Under the pieces are notes generated by a model. The model had not been told where the DNA came from, searched no databases, and saw only the letters and a program-made list of their open reading frames with translations. A program made the translations under genes and the position numbers. Positions 1 to 12,296 of a stretch of 64,000 nucleotides of DNA are shown here, in pieces. The stretch spans positions 1 through 64,000 of the forward strand of contig QLIY01000421.1 in the NCBI GenBank assembly GCA_003260075.1, given 5' to 3'. Origin of the DNA: Phallusia mammillata. Taxonomy: Eukaryota > Chordata > Ascidiacea > Phlebobranchia > Ascidiidae. Every line of letters begins with the position of its first letter. Positions within the stretch are counted from its first letter, which is position 1.

Positions 1-1396
1 GCAGTGGGCCTTATTACCTTCCGGGCCTATATACCTTCAGGTACCTTGAATCAAAAATAATATAGGCTACCATGTTTTCTTCGTACCTGTTTTTGCAATT
101 CGTGTTTTTATTTATTTTCGCTATCTGGTTGGTTCTTTTACCTTTTCGCACTACTGAATATGATTTGCACACAATTCACATAGGCTATTAAAAACCCAAT
201 AAAAGACAAACAAGTTAATATTTTGGTAAAAAATCACGACGCATCGATAGGTCTTTTGAAAAGCTAAACTTACTTAGCTTTAAAGTAACAAACGCGTTAG
301 ATTGTCGGAAAATCGTGTTTTTAGCAACGTGTCGGCTTGTTTTATATGTTAACTGGTCTGCTAATACGAGCATTTTCCACAGAGTATAAAAACTTGTACA
401 TTGTATGCCTATATGTCCTATGTTTAAATGTATGTCACAAAACATGTTCAAACCAAAAGTGCAAAGTACCGATTTTCAAATATGAAGGTTACCTTAAGAG
501 CAAAGTCCGTAAAATATGTGTCAAATGCTATATAATAGCCTAAACCACATCAAGTTAAGGAAAAATCGGAGCAAACGTTGTTCTGACACTTGCACAAAGC
601 AGTGTTTAATAAGCTTACACAGCTTTAAATCACCAATTGTGTCGTGATATGGGCTTGGTCATATACATCAAAAAGCTTTGGTTTCAAAAAAGTCGTGACT
701 AATCAGCAGACATTTTACAAATATTTGCCATTTGTTGGGTATTATTAGCTATAAAACACCTTTGATATGAATTTAGAATTGCCAAAACCGATTCAGCTTT
801 TCTGTGACAGGCCACACTATCTAAAAGTTTGATGCAACCAAAAAGCGAATAATATTGTACAAGGTAGTATTCTTGACACTTTCAAAGCTTGTTTTAATTG
901 TGTCCAAAATAAAGCGGGTAAAGAAAAAATAAAAAATCCTAAATTTTCTGATTTTTACAAACTGGTGGGCTTTTACGGGAATTTGATTAGGCAAATTAAA
1001 AAAACAAGTTTGTGGTTCTAACATTTGAGCGTGATAATGCACGCTGAATGCAAATTTTTACATTTTACATGAAAATGTTAGCTATCAAAATCGCGTTTAA
1101 GCTCTTCAGTTTGTAAAAATCAGACACAATAAAACATGTGAACATCTGGAAACTGTATGTGACCTAAAATGACTTAACTTCACCTTTATATGTTTTCTAT
1201 GAATAGAGGGTTTTCCCCTGCAATGACAGGATAGATTTGACTTCAAAAAAGGTTTTAGTCAACAAAAGAGGTTGCGTTGTACGTAAGTACATTACCTAAT
1301 GACAACAGGCAAGTTTTGGATACATTGGTGGCGGATGCTAAAGGGATGAATTGTCAACTGACGTTTGTTAATATATCATCTGTAAAATTTGAGGCT
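1..1396. other. AT-rich intergenic sequence, no gene seen
   Basis: No open frame here resembles a protein and no RNA gene is visible. The stretch is AT-rich and ends in the 5' flank of NUB1. Its last 120 bases stay open in the NUB1 frame, but they lack homology to the family and the upstream start would be a TTG, so they are not counted as coding. Confidence 0.6.
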
Positions 1397-3270
1397 ATGG
1401 ATTCTGAATTTAGCGAGGTATTATTAACAAAACTGCGAACAGAATTACGGAAAGCCAACATTCAATTGTGGGTTGATCCATACACAGACGAAAATGGAAG
1501 GCAAACCGGAAAGTTAATGGAGCTTGCATCTGAGTACAGCAAACGTTTCAATATGCCAGAAGGCGACATTATCTTGCACCTGGAACATTTACGCTCATTT
1601 GCCTTACAAAAACTCGAACAAAATCAACAGTACAAAAGTCAGAAACTTGCTACAATCAGGTTAAAGTATTCACCAAAAACACCCACTACAACTGCACCCA
1701 CATTTGTGCAAATTAAGCTGGATGAGCCCGGGAGTGTTTTGACATCTCAGTTGTGTGACACAATGCAATTATCAAAAGACCAAGTAAAGCTCATTTACAA
1801 TGGTCGGATTGTCAATGCTTCCAATACAATAGCCTCACAAGGTGTCCGACATAACAAAACAATTCTCTGCATGATTTTGTCAACTACAGGAAAAGAAGAA
1901 GCAGCAGCTGCTGAGAAACAAATGAAGAAGGTCCGCGATGCGAGAAGAGGAGCGGAGTTATTGGCTTCAACAAGCAGGGATTCTATAGGCAGGTATGACC
2001 CACAAATAACGGACCAGAATGGGAGAACAATTGACTTGCCACAAGAGGAAAAATCTGCTTTAACTATTGCCTTGTCACTGCATGAAATGGGAAGAAATGT
2101 GTTAAAGAAAAAGCAGTACAGTAATGCACTGCTTTTCCTTTTGGAGGCAGATGCAGAATTTAGACAATGCAGTGCACAGATTTTAAACTTAGTAGATAAC
2201 TTTGCGGTTTTGTGTTTGGACATATCCTGGTGCTATCTATGCTTAAAAAACCTAGAAACACTGCAAGATGCGGTTGACAGACTAAAAACAAGTGAAGACT
2301 TTTTCAAAAAAAGTTATGGAGAATCACTTCAAAGGTTACTCACCATTAAAGGGTCATCTGGGCATGAAGTGGCTCTGTTTGTGCGACTCTACCTCTTACA
2401 GGGTATTGTCCAATACTTCAATTCCAACTACCGAGGTGCTATTGATCTGTTGAATAAAGCATTGAGTTATGCCAACTCAATAAAGGTTGATGATGAACAG
2501 TTTACAGAGATGTTGGGACTTGGATTTAGCAATGTTGAGGCTCGGATGGCTCTACGGGCTTGCAATGGAAACGTAGCTGCTGCAACACAGTATGTTTTTA
2601 AAAAGCGCGAAGAAAATGAAGAAATTGCAAAGGCAGAAAAGGAAAAGTCTCGCAAACGTGATTTAGCAAGGAAACTGGGAAAATGTGCAAATGGCAATGA
2701 AATTAATGTTGACCTTTATGAACGCATGGTGCTGCAGTTTGGTTTTGACAAGGACTTGTCATCAGAAGCACTTAAACAATGCAACAATGACATAAACAGT
2801 GCAATTCAAATGATGAATGATTCAAGTGAGTTGCTAGCTCATGCTGCAGAGAAAGAGAAGAAAATATCAAAAACACTGGTTTCTCAGGTGTAGTAAACAC
2901 ATGTAACATTAAATACATAAATTAACTTATGTAATATTACCGTATTTCTCTATAGGTTGAAAGTGTAGGGTTTGATCCAATATCGGCGAAAGCTGCCTTG
3001 GTTCATTTCAAAAGCAATCTTGAGCAGTCAATTGAATACCTGTCAACACATCAAGGTGTTGTGCCTTACGATTGGCTTGCTAACCTTCACAATCATGATG
3101 AGGATGCACATTCAAGCAAAACAGACAACCTCTCTGCTGAAGACAAAAAAGCATTAACAAGTATGGCAAAAGTGGTTAGCAAGGAAGAAAATTACCTGGA
3201 CATTTCGTTGGATGAAGAGCTTGAATACATTTCTCAATACCTTGCAATGGCACGGTCATCTATGGAGTAA
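1397..3270 (+). CDS. NUB1: NEDD8 ultimate buster 1 (NUB1)
   Basis: NUB1 is an adaptor that binds NEDD8/FAT10-type modifiers and delivers them to the proteasome. Two exons fit: 1397-2887 and 2956-3270, joined in phase 0 across a 68-base intron (CAG|gtgtag ... tatag|GTT). The start at 1397 begins MDSEFSEVLL and leads into IQLWVDPYTDENG, matching the vertebrate IQLWKPPYTDEN. A second in-frame ATG at 1346 is possible. A ubiquitin-like domain lies near residues 90-165, a helical repeat region in the middle (LRLYLLQGI-type motif present), and UBA-like segments (MLGLGFSNVEARMALRACNG and FGFDKDLSSEALKQC) follow. The acidic C-terminus ends LEYISQYLAMARSSME, like the family's IIAEYLSYVE tail. A polyadenylation signal AATAAA is at 3481. 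Confidence 0.93.
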
Positions 3271-3545
3271 TTAATGTGTACTAATATCTGTGCCTTGTAT
3301 CTGTGTGAATAGACATTTGCCTCTATCATATGATTACTTAGCACTCTACGATATCAACTGCAAATAATTCTGTACAATGGCCTTGTTTTGTGCATTTAAA
3401 ATGTATTTTACGTTTTTGTTGAAATAACTTTGTTATTTGCTTTTGAAAAAAGTGTTATAAAACATATTGTACTTCCAATCAATAAATTCTTTCTGTTTAA
3501 GTTCGTAGATAAACCACATTAAAGTTCGTAGATAAACCACATTAA

Positions 3546-3897
3546 ATTTTATACAAGAACAAATCCACTATTTATTGCCAAACCATGCATCCATACTATT
3601 GGGGGGGGGGTGCAAAATTTTACACAAGAACAAATCCACTATTTATTGCCAAACCATGCATCCATACTATTTGTCACAAGATCCTATCATGACACAAGTA
3701 TAAAGGTTTACCCATGCCATACAATGAAACAACAACAATGTCATGATACAATGCATCTACACCACATGGAATTGTCAAAAACCTGTTCAGCAAGGACAGG
3801 AATAATATTGTGCGAGAAAACTAATAAGGGGGGGGGGTATGGAATTGTCAATAACCTGTTCAGCAAGGACAGGAATAATATTGTGCGAGAAAACTAA
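3546..3897. repeat. Two short duplicated blocks, each split by a 10-G run
   Basis: The roughly 55 bases ending at 3600 recur directly after the G run 3601-3610. The roughly 60 bases ending at 3827 recur after the G run 3828-3837. Copies differ by only one or a few bases. This is the signature of two overlapping contig ends joined by a filler rather than a biological repeat. The rest of 3271-4006 is the NUB1 3' flank with no further gene. Confidence 0.75.
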
Positions 3898-4006
3898 TAA
3901 TTTAGGAATATATCAAGGCTAGTGAATAAACAGGTAAAGCGCAAAGCAAACTCTTAACAACTAGAAAAACAGAAATAAATAATTAAACATGTGATACGTT
4001 ATGAAG

Positions 4007-4477
4007 TTATCTTTTTTTCGATTTACCAGTCGGTTTTGGTTGCGAACTTATCTGCATGCGTTGTGGATGCGTCTTCAGTTTTTCAGGCAGTTCGTGTTTA
4101 GCAAGCAGGGTATACAATACAGGGACATGCTCCTTAACACTTAAAGCATCAAGTCCAATATCCATTTCTTTTGGAACCCAAATATCCTCATATATTTTAT
4201 GACTTGATGCATTGCACTGATGCAAACCAGGGAACCGGGTGTGTAAGACATCTGTGCATTTCTTGGCTTTTTCTCCAGCCCTGTCTTGGGCTATTAGAAG
4301 CAATATGTCAACCCCTGGTTGCTTAAGCTGTCTTGAAGCATATCCAACGACTTTGTTGACAATACTGTGTGGTGAAATTCGAACTTCAACTATGGTTTGA
4401 GCTTCATTCGCAAGGATTTCTTTAAATGGATTGACTGGGTCATGCTGAACAGTTTTAAATTTTTCATAGGCTTCCAT
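4007..4477 (-). CDS. RPP25L: RNase P/MRP subunit Rpp25-like (Alba family) protein
   Basis: This single-exon 156-residue protein has an Alba-type nucleic-acid-binding fold: VRISPHSIVNKVVGYASRQL, then a hydrophobic strand VDILLLIAQDRAGEKAKKC. These are followed by the stretch typical of Rpp25/Rpp25L: PGLHQ, EDIWVP, LDALSVKEHVPVLYTLL. The C-terminus is basic (KPTGKSKKR). By family it binds the P3 arm of RNase P/MRP RNA in the nucleus. Vertebrates have two paralogues, RPP25 and RPP25L; one ancestral-type gene is likely here, so the symbol is approximate. An AG three bases before the ATG (ctataag|aaaATG) could be a trans-splice acceptor. It lies downstream of DCTN2 on the same strand. Confidence 0.85.
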   Translation of the reverse strand: MEAYEKFKTVQHDPVNPFKEILANEAQTIVEVRISPHSIVNKVVGYASRQLKQPGVDILLLIAQDRAGEKAKKCTDVLHTRFPGLHQCNASSHKIYEDIWVPKEMDIGLDALSVKEHVPVLYTLLAKHELPEKLKTHPQRMQISSQPKPTGKSKKR

Positions 4478-4901
4478 TTTCTTATAGATTTATGTGCATG
4501 AGAAAAAACAACAACATGTAGTTACTGCACCCAGATGTTTGTCTACAGGCTTCAATAGGAAACTGTTCAATAACACACATCACTCAATTGCTGAAACTAA
4601 AACAAAACATATTTTTAGCCAAATGGTTGATCACAATTAAGGTTTGTCATGAAAAACAATATACTTTATGTAAAAAAAACACTAGTACTTTAAAGATCAT
4701 GAATGTGAGGAAATTTTCTGAATTAAAATATTCGTTTTACTAAACAAAATGAACTCACATTTTTGCCCAAAGCATAATATTCAAGCTTAATCGACTGAGA
4801 TAAATTTGGGTGAACTAGATTTTATGCACAACAAAACAAGCAGTACAACAGTTTGTAACACTACAGATAGGAACCATAACAATTATTGAGCAAATGTCAA
4901 A
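4478..4901. other. Intergenic between Rpp25-like gene and DCTN2
   Basis: About 420 AT-rich bases separate the DCTN2 stop from the Rpp25-like start on the minus strand. No further open frame, RNA gene or element was seen. Confidence 0.6.
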
Positions 4902-6044
4902 TCATTTTAGTTTCTCCATTCGCTTTTGTAGCTGCGCCATATTGGTTTCAACAGTGGCAGCATTTTTCTTCAGCATTTCCAGCAACTGGGCCTGAGTAGA
5001 ACTAGCTGTATTGAGTTGTGATGAAATTTGAGACTGAGTTAACTCAAAATGATTGACAGCACTGGTAAAATCACTTGCTTTAGTATGAAGGGCGTCCAGT
5101 GCCTGAAGTCGACTTAGCAACTGTGGTAACCCTACTCGAACCCCATCCCACTTTCTAACAAGATTGTAAAGCTCTGTTATTTTTTGATTAATCTCAGATG
5201 GTTGGTCACCACCAGCTTTATGTGCCTTGTTGATTTCATTAACTTTTGTCAAAATTGCTTGCAGTCTGCTGTCCACCTGGGGCAGTTGTTCAGGATCCAA
5301 AAGTGACAGTTTTGCTTCAATTGCTTCAACAGCATCTATGAGACTTCCAGAGGTTGCATGTGTTGCCAAAACATTGACATCACCAGAACCTGATGCCAAA
5401 ACTTTTTCCAGACGTGCCAGACGCTGCTCCAGTTCAGCTGATTTTAAAATTTGTTTCTTTTCTTGCTCGGGCTTCAAGTAGAGCTGATATGTTCCATCTG
5501 CCTTTGAAGATCCATGTTTACCAGTTGATGGAACTGACATATTTTTAAGTGAAGCAATCACTTTGTCTGCATTGACTTCTTCACTTAAGTTTTTGCTAAG
5601 CTCTGAAGGTTCATTGCCTTGCAACTGGGAGTTTAGTGCTTCTATTTGCTGGAGTAACTTTGGCGGTGAAGCACCCTCCTTCTTGGACTTTTTAATGTTT
5701 TCTACCTGTGACAACAAATCACCCATCTCAATTTTTAGCCGATTGTATTTTTGGAGGATGGTCTCATCTTCCCCAGGCATAGCTAAGCCGTATTCACTGG
5801 TACTGTAGCCAGTCATGTGTTTTCCTTGTATCTTCCCGGAAAAGTCCTTTCCAGCACCTGACACATATTTGCCACTGAATTTGCTAAATGCTGCCGTTGT
5901 ATCAACATCAAGAACTTCAACACTGGTGCTATCCAGGTCATCCGAGGCTAAATGTTGATCATCCTCCGGCAAATCAGCACTTTCATATACATCACGGCCA
6001 TTCACATCAATGCCAGGAAGATTTTCATATTTAGGGTCAGCCAT
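4902..6044 (-). CDS. DCTN2: Dynactin subunit 2 (dynamitin)
   Basis: Dynamitin is the shoulder subunit of dynactin, which links dynein to cargo. The protein is about 380 residues (human about 400) in one exon. The start at 6044 gives MADPKYENLPGIDVNGRDVY, closely matching the vertebrate MADPKYADLPGI start; the frame stays open three codons further (from 6053), but that start has no family support. The acidic SADLPEDDQ motif follows. The rest is heptad-rich coiled coil with typical segments (LQKYNRLKIEMGDLLSQVE; LEQRLARLEKVL) and ends METNMAQLQKRMEKLK-like. MGMT lies upstream on the same strand. Confidence 0.95.
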   Translation of the reverse strand: MADPKYENLPGIDVNGRDVYESADLPEDDQHLASDDLDSTSVEVLDVDTTAAFSKFSGKYVSGAGKDFSGKIQGKHMTGYSTSEYGLAMPGEDETILQKYNRLKIEMGDLLSQVENIKKSKKEGASPPKLLQQIEALNSQLQGNEPSELSKNLSEEVNADKVIASLKNMSVPSTGKHGSSKADGTYQLYLKPEQEKKQILKSAELEQRLARLEKVLASGSGDVNVLATHATSGSLIDAVEAIEAKLSLLDPEQLPQVDSRLQAILTKVNEINKAHKAGGDQPSEINQKITELYNLVRKWDGVRVGLPQLLSRLQALDALHTKASDFTSAVNHFELTQSQISSQLNTASSTQAQLLEMLKKNAATVETNMAQLQKRMEKLK

Positions 6045-6442
6045 AATAACCAAATTATAAACAACTTTTAAATTATATTTCTAATCCTAGTGTGTAAAAG
6101 AAAGTTAGAATCACACTACCAGTTGGCACCAAAAGCTAGGGATTTAAAACAAATATATACTGACACAGAATATGACGTGATAAATGAGAATAAAATCACT
6201 TTACAACAAACATCCATTTTACCAATTTAGTTTTTAATACTTAGGATCAGAGGTTCTCAACAGGGTAAATGTAAAACAGGAAATTGTTATGGAATGCTGG
6301 ATTAGTGTGTTAATGAAATCTGGGGGTAAATCAAACAAAAAGAGGTAAGAAATGTTGATTTTAAATCATTCACATAAGGCAGTAAAACACACTATGGAAC
6401 GATAGACAAAAATATGCATAACAAAGTAGCAGCACCACAAAA
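6045..6442. other. Intergenic between DCTN2 and MGMT
   Basis: About 400 AT-rich bases with no recognisable coding or RNA feature. Confidence 0.6.
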
Positions 6443-6997
6443 TTATAAAGCACCTGCAGCCATCTTCTCATGGTCAAGTAGCCAAGCTTTAATATTATCT
6501 CCTTTACCAGACATGTAATGGCCAAGTTTACCATTGCTACCCACCACCCTGTGACATGGAACTATTAAAGGAATTGGATTTGCTCGCATCGCTTGTCCAA
6601 CAGCTCTGCAAGCTTTTGGGCTATTGCAAAGCTTAGCAAGATCTGCATAAGATAAAGTAGAGCCACAAGAGGTCTTCATCATCAAGGTTCTTAAAACCAA
6701 ACCAGTAAAGTTTTGCTTGTCAATGATTTCGTTATCGATGGCAGGCAGTGATCTCATTTGTCCATCTCCAAAGAATGCTTTGAGCCAGTCAATGAAGCTC
6801 TTAACATTTTCATCAAGAGGTCCACTGTGATCAATAACTTCCACATTTGATGCTCCGAAGTTTTTGTTTATTATGGTAGGGTTTTCATTATAGGATTGAT
6901 CCAATTTGATGCTTTGGACACCTTTGGATGTGTGAGTTGAGTGAATTATGCCAATAGGAGTTTGCAAAACAACAGCGGACATAACATTTTGAGACAT
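6443..6997 (-). CDS. MGMT: Methylated-DNA--protein-cysteine methyltransferase
   Basis: This is a suicide repair protein that moves alkyl groups from O6-alkylguanine to its own cysteine. It has 184 residues in one exon. The active-site motif IPLIVPCHRVVGSNG is intact, with cysteine in PCHRV. The upstream DNA-recognition helix segment SYADLAKLCNSPKACRAVGQAMRANP carries the arginine-finger region seen in the family. The C-terminus KAWLLDHEKMA matches the usual LLxHE end. The N-terminal domain is divergent, as is common. It heads a three-gene minus-strand run with DCTN2 and the Rpp25-like gene. Confidence 0.94.
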   Translation of the reverse strand: MSQNVMSAVVLQTPIGIIHSTHTSKGVQSIKLDQSYNENPTIINKNFGASNVEVIDHSGPLDENVKSFIDWLKAFFGDGQMRSLPAIDNEIIDKQNFTGLVLRTLMMKTSCGSTLSYADLAKLCNSPKACRAVGQAMRANPIPLIVPCHRVVGSNGKLGHYMSGKGDNIKAWLLDHEKMAAGAL

Positions 6998-7111
6998 TTT
7001 AGCTACAATCCATGTAAAATCAGGAATAATTGTTAATATTAACCAATCAATGAATGATTTGAATTGAGTTTTTTATTTAAAGGTATTTATTGTTTGTTTT
7101 CATAGGATTCC

Positions 7112-7155
7112 CAGTAACTGTAAATTGTGTAAAAACAATTTATTTACAGTTACTG
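7112..7155. repeat. Inverted repeat upstream of MGMT
   Basis: CAGTAACTGTAAATTGT is followed after a few bases by an almost exact reverse complement (ACAATTTATTTACAGTTACTG). It could form a hairpin of about 17 base pairs. It sits in the shared 5' region between MGMT (-) and the endonuclease gene (+). No function can be assigned. The remainder of 6998-8132 shows no gene. Confidence 0.5.
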
Positions 7156-8132
7156 TTAGACATTACTCATGCCTTTATGGTGCATGAGGTATGCAATTAT
7201 GCATCTTTAAGCAGTTCAGTTTAAAACAGACTGTACAACATTTTTTTCTGACTGTGTCGTGATCATCAGGGGGTCGCGAAAACTACACTAATTTAGAAAA
7301 CAATTCAAAACACATTGCACAAAAACAGTCACACGGACTAATTATTGGCCAGTATAGCCACACAGATAACTTGGGAAGTGCCAAGTGAGTCAAACACACA
7401 CAATCCTACAAGAAAAATTGCCTGGCGGCGCAAAATCAAAATACCCAAAGCCTGAAAAGATGTCAACAATCAAACCAAAGTTGAACGCAATGTCCTGAAA
7501 ACTTATTGTCTAATATAAGTTGCCAAAGTGCAACAACTACGTCACGTCCCAAACCCAAACGTTGTACGAAATTAATGGGATCAAACGTTGTGAATTTTTC
7601 TGCATCCAAAAACATGCTCTTTTAAAAGAATTTAAATTAACACTTTCATGTTTTTATATGAACTGAGTAGACATTTCCAAAGCAATCTTGCATCAACGAT
7701 GCACTTAATTTAAAAAGGCAATCCTGGTTGCGCAATGAAAAGATATCGCCCGGTTCTTGGTTGCACGCATGACTGCACATATTTTTGTTGCGTAAATGAA
7801 AGATTGAAGAAACGGACTTTGACTGCGATTTCGTGATGTTGCAACGTAAGTCGTAAGAAAGGCCACTTGGCATCAATCTTGTGTAATGAACAATGATCGT
7901 GTATTTTTTTCTTTTGTTGCTGCCTTAATATAGCTTGGCACTATATCGGTAGTTTCGTTCCAAGTTTTCAACCAAGCCCGATCAGTCTTGTGAGTTGTGT
8001 CTTTTTTTGTAAAGAAGGCAAACTATTTCCGTTCCGTCCATACAAAATAAAACAATAGGCCATTCTTGTATAGCTGATACAACGTTCTCGAGGTACTTTA
8101 AATTCTGTGCAAAAAGCTTTGTTTTGGTTGTA

Positions 8133-9191
8133 ATGAATTATTTGTTTACTGTTTTGTTTACCTGTTTGATAATAGCAGTCAATGCAAGAAAAGAAGTATA
8201 TGATGATGAAAACCTTTCAGATTACCATAGTAACAGTGTAAATTGTGATGAATTCTTTCATGGCAAGGCATGGCCAATGCCTGTCGGTGTTACCAACCAA
8301 GGATTGGTGAAGCTTTGTCAAAATCAAAAGCGAACCAGCAATGTAACTGTTTTTGCAACCCTCTTTAGCACAAAAGAAAGAATTCCTGTTTACACAGCCA
8401 ATCGAGTAGTTCTTTCACCCGATGGACATGAGTACCCAAGACCTGAAAGCTATTTGTGGACCAGGGTATCACTTACATTATGCGATATTGATGTTCTTCC
8501 CACCAAGCCCATCCCTTCTATGATTGGTCATATAGCTAAGCACCTTAGAGAAACATGTGCAGATAAGCAAGCTCTTTCTGAGGATTACTTGGACAATGAT
8601 CTTGACCTTGATCGTGGGCATCTGTCACCAAATTCTATTAACAGCCAAAATCTTGTTAAACAGGATGGAACTTTTACTCTAACCAATGCTGCACCACAGT
8701 TTTCTAAATTTAACAGTTTCTCATGGAGAGAGTTCGAATGTGTGACACAGCAGACCATTTTGGAACTCGTACCTAATGAAGCTGTGTATGTTATGACAGG
8801 GACATATGGCCAGGCATACGACGAAAGTCATAATCCATTGTTTATCCAGGGAAATGAGTCAAATCCTGTTAAAGTGCCTGGATTTTATTGGAAGGCGGTG
8901 TGTTACCCTGGAAATTCTCAAACAGGAATGGCTCCATGGGGTTATGCTATCATTCAGCAAAATGTTAATATAGTAACCAAAGCCAGCTATACTGACTACT
9001 TGCTTTTGAAAGATTTTGCTGCCAAGTATTTTATTGATCCACCATTTGGAGAAGATTGCATGAATGCTTCATTTGGCACTTTCCAAAAGTATTTGAATGA
9101 AGAAACCTATGATCAATTTTTAAGTGACCATTGTAATGCATATAATGTATATCAGAAGCAACCAACCATCAATAGAATGGATTTAAGATGA
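8133..9191 (+). CDS. Secreted DNA/RNA non-specific endonuclease (ENDOD1-like)
   Basis: This single-exon protein of about 350 residues starts at the ATG at 8133 with a clear signal peptide (NYLFTVLFTCLIIAVNA). The DNA/RNA non-specific endonuclease fold (His-Me finger) is supported by LDLDRGHLSPNS, which contains the catalytic DRGH. Downstream comes TNAAPQFSKFNSFSWREFE, which supplies the metal-binding Asn and the Trp-Glu context, followed by VMTGTYG. The arrangement matches the ENDOD1 family of secreted nucleases, where N-terminal cysteines (here VNCDEFFHG) precede the domain. A role in extracellular nucleic-acid degradation is inferred from the family. The short conserved motifs do not separate the individual paralogues. 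Confidence 0.87.
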   Translation: MNYLFTVLFTCLIIAVNARKEVYDDENLSDYHSNSVNCDEFFHGKAWPMPVGVTNQGLVKLCQNQKRTSNVTVFATLFSTKERIPVYTANRVVLSPDGHEYPRPESYLWTRVSLTLCDIDVLPTKPIPSMIGHIAKHLRETCADKQALSEDYLDNDLDLDRGHLSPNSINSQNLVKQDGTFTLTNAAPQFSKFNSFSWREFECVTQQTILELVPNEAVYVMTGTYGQAYDESHNPLFIQGNESNPVKVPGFYWKAVCYPGNSQTGMAPWGYAIIQQNVNIVTKASYTDYLLLKDFAAKYFIDPPFGEDCMNASFGTFQKYLNEETYDQFLSDHCNAYNVYQKQPTINRMDLR

Positions 9192-9204
9192 TTTACAACC
9201 CATC

Positions 9205-9335
9205 AAAATTTTATTGTTGAGGGTTGGAATTGTTACAACCACTTCATGGTCACGTTTGCAAAACATCAAATTTTCATTCCAACTTTATTGTTGAGGGTTG
9301 GAATTGTTACGACTATCATGGTCACTTTTTGCAAA
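9205..9335. repeat. Short tandem duplication in 3' flank
   Basis: TTATTGTTGAGGGTTGGAAT occurs at about 9210 and again at about 9285, followed both times by related sequence (TTAC...TCATGGTCAC). It lies in the 3' flank of the endonuclease gene and has no G run between copies, so it looks like a genuine local duplication. Confidence 0.6.
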
Positions 9336-9706
9336 ACATGCATGTAACTTTTGTTTTCCCTTGTTACCTGCCAACTGTGAATTTTTCTGTTCATTAATGC
9401 CTGTATTTTATGTGTATGAAAATCACATTTTTACCATTTCAACCATTTTTGCTATGGTCGCCCAAAACTGTGATTTTGTTGTATTTCACTGTAGCAGACT
9501 GTCTACTTTATTTGATTTGTTCATAATTGTGTATTATGTGCCTTTGTGGTTGAATTTCAGTTGACTTGTTTTAAAATACACACATGACATTCCCAGTTCA
9601 TTCATTACAAAGCATAGAATACCTATTCACAGCAAACTACTGTTTCTTCGCCATTCGTAGATTCCTTGTTATATGTAATAAAAACCTTACATTGGATGTA
9701 CCTAAC

Positions 9707-12145
<2,439 letters not shown>

Positions 12146-12296
12146 TTCATACAAAGTTTAACGCGTTAAATAATTTTACATTTCGTTGACACTTGGTGCA
12201 ATTTTATGATGCAAAATCTTTACTTCTAAATACAATTCAAGCCAATTATTTGTATGAAAATCTTTTAAAAACCAGTTGACATGGCATGAAATGTGT

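Noticed and set aside
1795..2223. Minus-strand open frame of 142 codons
   Set aside because: It is the antisense shadow of NUB1 with no homology or start context.
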